Shown here: piece by piece, positions 59,977 to 64,000 of the stretch
Numbering within the stretch: position 1 is the first letter of the stretch
Layout of the letters: each line of letters opens with the position of its first letter
Assembly: GCA_016401345.1 (NCBI GenBank)
Contig: JAEACG010000001.1
Location: 868,001-932,000 of the forward strand
DNA: 64,000 bases
DNA from: Fictibacillus nanhaiensis
GTDB lineage: Bacteria; Bacillota; Bacilli; Bacillales; Fictibacillaceae
Direction of reading: 5' to 3'
Position numbers and translations under genes: made by a program
Notes under the pieces: generated by a model
What the model was told of the DNA's origin: nothing
The model's database searches: none
The model's input: the letters and a program-made list of their open reading frames with translations, nothing else

Positions 59977-60873
59977 TTACCTTTTCGCACCTGTATTCAT
60001 CGCTACTTTATTTAACTTTAGTTTACCAACCTTTGTTTCCAGTGATCGTCTTCGAGATAAGAAGATGCATGAAGCAATAATCAACATACCTCCTAGAACC
60101 GTTTGACCATCTGGAATCTCTGACCAGAATAAAAACCCCCAAAAAGCGTTAAAGACGATTCCAATGTAACGGGTAACCTCTACAACAACGACATTTTCAT
60201 GCGTAAATGCACTTGTTAAGAATAACTGTCCTACTAAAGATACAACTCCGATACAGATCAGATAAAACAGTTCTAATGGTGAAGGTATTACAAATTGGTT
60301 CCACATTAAAGGTATACTAACTATCGTTGCTGTAGCGAGAAAATAAAATACGATTTCATAAGCATGATGTCTGCTGCTTAAATAGCGTATAGAAGTGGCC
60401 GCACAAGCTGCGAAAAAAGCACTTCCTACACCAATTAGCGCATACATGGAATAGGACGAGAAATCTTGTGGTTTAATCAGCAAGAGCGCCCCTGCTAACA
60501 CGACAGGAAGAATATATAGAAGCGTTTTCGTTAGTTTTTCTTTTAAAAACAAACCTGCTAATACTACGGCAAAAATGGGAGACAGATGGGCCAGGATACT
60601 AGCATCTGCTAATGGAATTTTTGCGATTGTATAAAAATAGGCTAATAGATACAACGCGCCAAAGACTCCTCGAACCATAAGCATTGGTACACCTGTCTTT
60701 GAGAAGGCTACCTTTTTCTTTTTCATAATAATGTAGATAATGATTGTGCCTATCAAACTTCTAAAGAATACACTTTCTGAATAAGGGATGTTTAGACTTA
60801 CTGCCTTAACGAGAACGTTCATAATACTGAAAACAAAGGAAGATAGGATGGCGAGCAAAACACCGTTTTTCAT
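59977..60873 (-). CDS. EamA/DMT-family exporter, CntI-like (probable metallophore exporter)
   Basis: A 298-residue membrane protein with ten hydrophobic helices, built of two EamA repeats (starts NGVLLAILSSFVFSIMN; second half SSYSMYALIGVGSAFFAA). Its ATG overlaps the dehydrogenase stop by 4 bases, so it is translated with it as the last gene of the operon. In Pseudomonas, EamA transporter CntI exports pseudopaline; in Staphylococcus an MFS protein does this job. By context it should export the opine metallophore made by the two upstream genes. The family call is firm; the role is inferred. Confidence 0.8.
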   Translation of the reverse strand: MKNGVLLAILSSFVFSIMNVLVKAVSLNIPYSESVFFRSLIGTIIIYIIMKKKKVAFSKTGVPMLMVRGVFGALYLLAYFYTIAKIPLADASILAHLSPIFAVVLAGLFLKEKLTKTLLYILPVVLAGALLLIKPQDFSSYSMYALIGVGSAFFAACAATSIRYLSSRHHAYEIVFYFLATATIVSIPLMWNQFVIPSPLELFYLICIGVVSLVGQLFLTSAFTHENVVVVEVTRYIGIVFNAFWGFLFWSEIPDGQTVLGGMLIIASCIFLSRRRSLETKVGKLKLNKVAMNTGAKR

Positions 60874-62198
60874 GAATAACGCCTCTCTCTTTCCTTCATG
60901 ATGTCTGTTACTTCTCGCAATGAAGATAGTCTTCTAGCTTCAATCAATGACTCTGTTATTCCTAACATCTTTTCAATCTGTTGACACTCTATTTCAAAAT
61001 TCTTTATGAGCATCTTCATCTCAGGCATTGATATCCCTAACCTCTCTGCAAGACCATAGATTAGGATTAATTTTTGGTAGTCTTCAAAGGGTATCCTAGG
61101 GTTACTCCATACTCCCTCTTCTTCTTCTGCTTTTTTAAAGGGAACTGCTGAGAATTCAAAATATCTTCCTTCATGATCAGGCTTTGAAAATGGGTCGATT
61201 AGAATAGAAGCATAGCGTATATAGAGCAGATACTCCTGTTTGACTTCCTCATATTCTGAAAAGTTATCAATATCTTCTCTTGGTATAGATTCGATTGGTA
61301 CTGGATAATTATCGTCATTTAAAAACTTTAATAAATTTATGGGATCCGCTCCTAATTCTTTTATTAAAGTTGAGATTTCTTTCCAGAGCCGTACCATTGT
61401 TTTTATTCTTTGCTGTGTGATTGGCCCTTCAGGATACAACTTATACATATACTTCTTATCTTTCGGTTGAACATCGAATATTTCATTTAAAGTAAATGTA
61501 TTTAAAAAGAAGGCTGGATGCACATAGGTTGTAATATTTCTGCATTCCGCGTCGAGCGGATGATCAACGATCACCCCATCAATATTCAACGATTTTAGAA
61601 ATTCTTTCAGGACACCTACCATACGGCTATTGCCTTTTGAAGAACCTAAGTAAATCCGTTTTTTAAATGCTTTCGTATGAGCAGTGACTGCAGAATCAAC
61701 ATGAAATTTAGTTGCAGCATAATAAGTTGACATACTGATTACTTCAACTGTTTCTTTTGCTATCAAACTTTTTACTAAATCGTTTGAACCAATGTTAGGA
61801 GCTAAGAGGATTATAGTTCTTACTCGCTTTAATTCTGCAGTTTGAAGAGACTTCATTACATTTGCATAACTCGTACAGGGAGTTGCTAGAATTATGGTGT
61901 CCCATTCATCAGGTAAACTGGATACATCATCAAAAAAACAATCAATCTTTGCAGTTGATTCCGCCTCTTTACCTTGGATAGTCAGGCTAACTTCAAAATT
62001 ATTATGAATCAGTTCTTTTTTTATACGTTGCGCATGTACACCAGGGCGATTATACAGTCCTATCCTTTCACTAAAACCTGAATATAGTTGGACGGCTGTC
62101 TGAATAGCAGCTGGCCCAGCGCCTGCGATTAGGGTATTCCCTAAGTCGCTTGGCCTAATATCATTCATGATTTCACTCACTTCCTTCATTACATTCAT
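60870..62198 (-). CDS. Opine metallophore dehydrogenase, CntM-like
   Basis: A 442-residue protein of the staphylopine/pseudopaline dehydrogenase family, which condenses the aminobutyrylated histidine with an alpha-keto acid (pyruvate or 2-oxoglutarate) using NAD(P)H. The N-terminal Rossmann motif is LIAGAGPAAIQTAV (about 23-36); TYVHPAFFLNTF in the centre carries the conserved histidine of the catalytic domain. The start ATG 62198 overlaps the upstream stop as ATGA; ATG 62168 is possible. The adjoining nicotianamine-synthase-like gene makes the assignment strong. Keto-acid preference cannot be read from the sequence. Confidence 0.85.
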   Translation of the reverse strand: MNVMKEVSEIMNDIRPSDLGNTLIAGAGPAAIQTAVQLYSGFSERIGLYNRPGVHAQRIKKELIHNNFEVSLTIQGKEAESTAKIDCFFDDVSSLPDEWDTIILATPCTSYANVMKSLQTAELKRVRTIILLAPNIGSNDLVKSLIAKETVEVISMSTYYAATKFHVDSAVTAHTKAFKKRIYLGSSKGNSRMVGVLKEFLKSLNIDGVIVDHPLDAECRNITTYVHPAFFLNTFTLNEIFDVQPKDKKYMYKLYPEGPITQQRIKTMVRLWKEISTLIKELGADPINLLKFLNDDNYPVPIESIPREDIDNFSEYEEVKQEYLLYIRYASILIDPFSKPDHEGRYFEFSAVPFKKAEEEEGVWSNPRIPFEDYQKLILIYGLAERLGISMPEMKMLIKNFEIECQQIEKMLGITESLIEARRLSSLREVTDIMKERERRYS

Positions 62199-62986
62199 AC
62201 ATTCATTTTCTCTAAGACCATCGTGTCATAGATACCTTCTGATCTCTTTACACTCTTCAGTTCCCAATCGTTAGTCAACTTCATCTCTAACGGATAGTTA
62301 AAGATTGATTTTAAACCGTTTCCGTATCGGAGTATAATTTTTGTATGAGGATGTAATAAATCCTTTATTTCATTTAGTACTTCCCGTTTGTTTCTAACTA
62401 GAGAAGCGATTATTACATGAGTCGTTCTTTTAGCAAAAGGCACATCGTTTCGAACGGACTTAGAAAATCTAACAGTTTCTTGAAGTCCTGTAATCTCAGA
62501 AACTTTTCTGCCCATCTCAACCGCTTCTTCGTCAATGTCTATACAATGAACTTCTGCATTCTTTTCACTCGCAATGGTAAGAGCGGAAATGGGAAACGCT
62601 CCTGAACCTATAAATAACACTTTTGAATTCTCGTTAATATGTAATTCATCTAATTCTTGTTTCACCGTTTGTGAAAGTGTAGTTATGTATTCACTTGCAT
62701 TCAATTGATGATTACATGTTCGCAAACTCTGATATTTTTCCATCTCACAAAGAGCTTGTACGGAAGCTTCCCGCAGCTTTTCAGATAAAGACACTATGTC
62801 CTTATCTTCACCCCACTCTCGCCATCGATGCAGGTTAGTAGGATCTCTCATAAAATGATGAAGACTATCAAGTTTTACTTTTAATAGCTCATAACACTCA
62901 TCACATTCTTTGGCAAACTTTGAAAGTTCATTGATCTCATACTCAGTGACTTTCAAAGATAGTAATAATTGAAATCTCTCTTTCAC
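62195..62986 (-). CDS. Nicotianamine-synthase-like aminobutyryltransferase, CntL-like
   Basis: A 263-residue enzyme that transfers the aminobutyrate group of SAM to histidine in opine metallophore synthesis. The SAM-binding strand and loop read VLFIGSGAFPISALTIA, followed by VHCIDIDEEAVEMG, as in nicotianamine synthases. The best start is GTG 62986, with GGAGG 5 bases upstream; the ATG at 62998 lies at that ribosome site and has none of its own. It leads the operon under a Zur-type palindrome at 63010-63032. No histidine-racemase (CntK) gene is nearby, so substrate could be L-His as in pseudopaline or yersinopine. Confidence 0.87.
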   Translation of the reverse strand: MKERFQLLLSLKVTEYEINELSKFAKECDECYELLKVKLDSLHHFMRDPTNLHRWREWGEDKDIVSLSEKLREASVQALCEMEKYQSLRTCNHQLNASEYITTLSQTVKQELDELHINENSKVLFIGSGAFPISALTIASEKNAEVHCIDIDEEAVEMGRKVSEITGLQETVRFSKSVRNDVPFAKRTTHVIIASLVRNKREVLNEIKDLLHPHTKIILRYGNGLKSIFNYPLEMKLTNDWELKSVKRSEGIYDTMVLEKMNV

Positions 62987-63009
62987 TAGAACCTCCATAT
63001 ACTTTATTG

Positions 63010-63032
63010 TAAATCGTAATTATTACGATTTA
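63010..63032. promoter_or_regulatory. Zur box (23-bp perfect palindrome)
   Basis: TAAATCGTAAT and ATTACGATTTA flank a single T. The core TCGTAAT-N-ATTACGA equals the B. subtilis Zur consensus. It lies 8 bases past the -10 and 24 bases before the GTG start, so bound Zur-zinc would block the promoter. Repression should lift when zinc is scarce. Confidence 0.88.
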
Positions 63033-63040
63033 ATTTTTAA

Positions 63041-63070
63041 ATAATATCATCACTTCATCACACGAGTCAA
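63041..63070 (-). promoter_or_regulatory. Promoter of the metallophore operon
   Basis: On the minus strand, TTGACT (63065-63070), an 18-base spacer and TATTAT (63041-63046), immediately upstream of the Zur box. Confidence 0.75.
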
Positions 63071-63116
63071 TGATAATTATTCTTGAACGTTACAATCACT
63101 GCACTTTTACCTAAAA

Positions 63117-63150
63117 CAAAAAAAGCACTGCAAAATGCGCAGTACTTTTA
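63117..63150 (-). terminator. Terminator after the sortase gene
   Basis: On the minus strand AGTACTGC pairs with GCAGTGCT (one G-U pair) around GCATTTT, followed by T7. It insulates the metallophore promoter from the sortase gene. Confidence 0.85.
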
Positions 63151-63159
63151 ATGAGGTCA

Positions 63160-64000
63160 TTATTTTACCTTAGCAATTGAAGAAGGTTTCGATTCTTTTC
63201 CTAAAGTATCAATGGATGTAACATAATAATAGTAACTCTCTGCATTTTCATCTGTGAAATTCTTTCTTTCATGAGCAGAGATGCTTCCAACTTGTTCGAA
63301 CTTCCCATCTTTTTGTTCACTTCTATAAATTCGATAACCAACGATGTTATCCTTTCGAACAGCATGCCAGGTTACAAAGCTTCCGTTAACCTCCACATTC
63401 TCAGGAGCTTCAGGCGGTGTAACGGGTTTTTCAAGGTTTTCTTTCTTTAATTCAGCAAATACAACAAGTCGTTCTTCGTGTGTACCTTCTGTTCGATCAA
63501 AAACGCCAGAGCAAGTAATTAGATTCAGATTCTGGCCACTAGTAGTTTGAAAGATCTCATTGATAGGGGCTGAGTTTCTCTGATAGCTTTTTTGTTTGTT
63601 CACCACAAACGTCAGTGCTGCTCCATTTTTATCGGTAATAATGATCTCATCACCCTGCTTTAATTTCTTGAGATCAAAGAAAATAGCTGGCCCCGTTTTG
63701 CTATCAACATGTCCTGCCAAAACTGAGCTTCCTCTTCCACCAGGTTTTGCACCCGGTTCAAACCATCCTACACTATTGGTATCTTCTGGAACACCCATCT
63801 GTCCGTTTTCTAAAATACCTACCTGCTCAATAGGTGCTTTAACATTGATTGCGGGAATCTCAATGCGAACAGGAACAATGCCTCTCATTTCCGCAGACTC
63901 TTTTGCTTGAGCTTCAGTCAGCTTTTTTACTTCAGACTTTAAAAGTGTGAACTCTTTTGCTAAAGGACTCTTAGTTGTATCAGGTGTTTGTGTTGCATTC
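63160..64000 (-). CDS. Class F-like sortase fused to a fibronectin III-like domain, partial
   Basis: The open frame continues past the window edge, so the N-terminus (probably a signal anchor) is missing; at least 280 residues are visible. The sortase part has VRIEIPAINVKAPIE, then LAGHVDSKTGPAIFFDL (catalytic histidine), LITCSGVFD (cysteine) and EERLVVFAE (arginine), the class F pattern. A proline-rich linker (EKPVTPPEAPENVEV) leads into an FN3-like module (FVTWHAVRKDNIVGYRIYRSE; YYYYVTSIDTLG). Such a C-terminal fusion is unusual for sortases. Substrates would be wall proteins with a sorting signal; none is in the window. Confidence 0.82.
   Translation of the reverse strand, partial: NATQTPDTTKSPLAKEFTLLKSEVKKLTEAQAKESAEMRGIVPVRIEIPAINVKAPIEQVGILENGQMGVPEDTNSVGWFEPGAKPGGRGSSVLAGHVDSKTGPAIFFDLKKLKQGDEIIITDKNGAALTFVVNKQKSYQRNSAPINEIFQTTSGQNLNLITCSGVFDRTEGTHEERLVVFAELKKENLEKPVTPPEAPENVEVNGSFVTWHAVRKDNIVGYRIYRSEQKDGKFEQVGSISAHERKNFTDENAESYYYYVTSIDTLGKESKPSSIAKVK

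Noticed and set aside
63071-63087. Possible Fur half-site TGATAAT upstream of the metallophore promoter
   Set aside because: The second half (ATTCTTG) does not match ATTATCA. The Zur box is perfect and explains regulation better.

Overview
The window is chromosomal DNA of an aerobic, endospore-forming member of the Bacillaceae (low GC by eye). The family assignment rests on ComK, OhrR/Ohr, an LtaS-type lipoteichoic acid synthase, a YvbW-like leucine permease behind a T-box, a B. subtilis-type Zur box, a DUF3934 micro-protein, strong AGGAGG ribosome sites and frequent GTG/TTG starts. A spore-surface-like protein at 25.6 kb fits a spore former. I see no rRNA, tRNA, insertion sequence, prophage or CRISPR array. 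Most genes are single or in two- to three-gene units bounded by clear intrinsic terminators.

Layout. 0-4 kb: MFS pump, DHH phosphoesterase, and the divergent ohrR/ohr pair with two operator copies. 4-8.5 kb: a PAS-type sigma-54 activator, a consensus -24/-12 promoter, a GabT-like aminotransferase and a sodium:solute symporter, which together look like an amino-acid catabolic unit. 8.5-13.6 kb: small membrane proteins, a short ComK, then divergent cphB-cphA for cyanophycin breakdown and synthesis. 13.6-19.9 kb: DUF3934 micro-protein, a NERD protein that seems to start at AUA behind a tandem repeat, a DUF1835/GNAT/former-lipoprotein operon, and a MerR regulator with a CPBP protease promoter. 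20-24.5 kb: Gfo/Idh oxidoreductase, a FrnE/DsbA-like gene with TGA at the first active-site cysteine, then nucleosidase, Nudix and small membrane genes. 24.5-38.5 kb: pheA, spore-surface-like protein, LtaS, SelO, alpha/beta hydrolase, GNAT, atypical SDR, DinB, diguanylate cyclase and aldehyde dehydrogenase. 38.5-47.3 kb: TetR/EmrB pump pair, LLM flavoprotein, ArsR/MFS pair, quinone-oxidoreductase-like protein and an orphan MEDS protein. 47.3-58 kb: many small or poorly characterised genes. 58-60 kb: Leu T-box and permease. 60-63 kb: an apparent Zur-regulated opine-metallophore operon (nicotianamine-synthase-like, opine dehydrogenase, EamA exporter). 63.2 kb to the end: a sortase fused to a fibronectin III-like domain, cut by the window edge.

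The two most notable items are (1) the three-gene zincophore-type operon at 59977-62986, with a 23-bp perfect Zur palindrome next to its promoter and no histidine racemase nearby, and (2) the FrnE-like gene at 21058-21759. In the second, an in-frame TGA replaces the first cysteine of the CPFC motif and is followed, 22 nt later, by a 6-bp hairpin with a 5-nt apical loop. It is either a selenoprotein or a point-mutated pseudogene.

All calls come from reading the sequence and its translations. No database search was run, so family names rest on recognised motifs.
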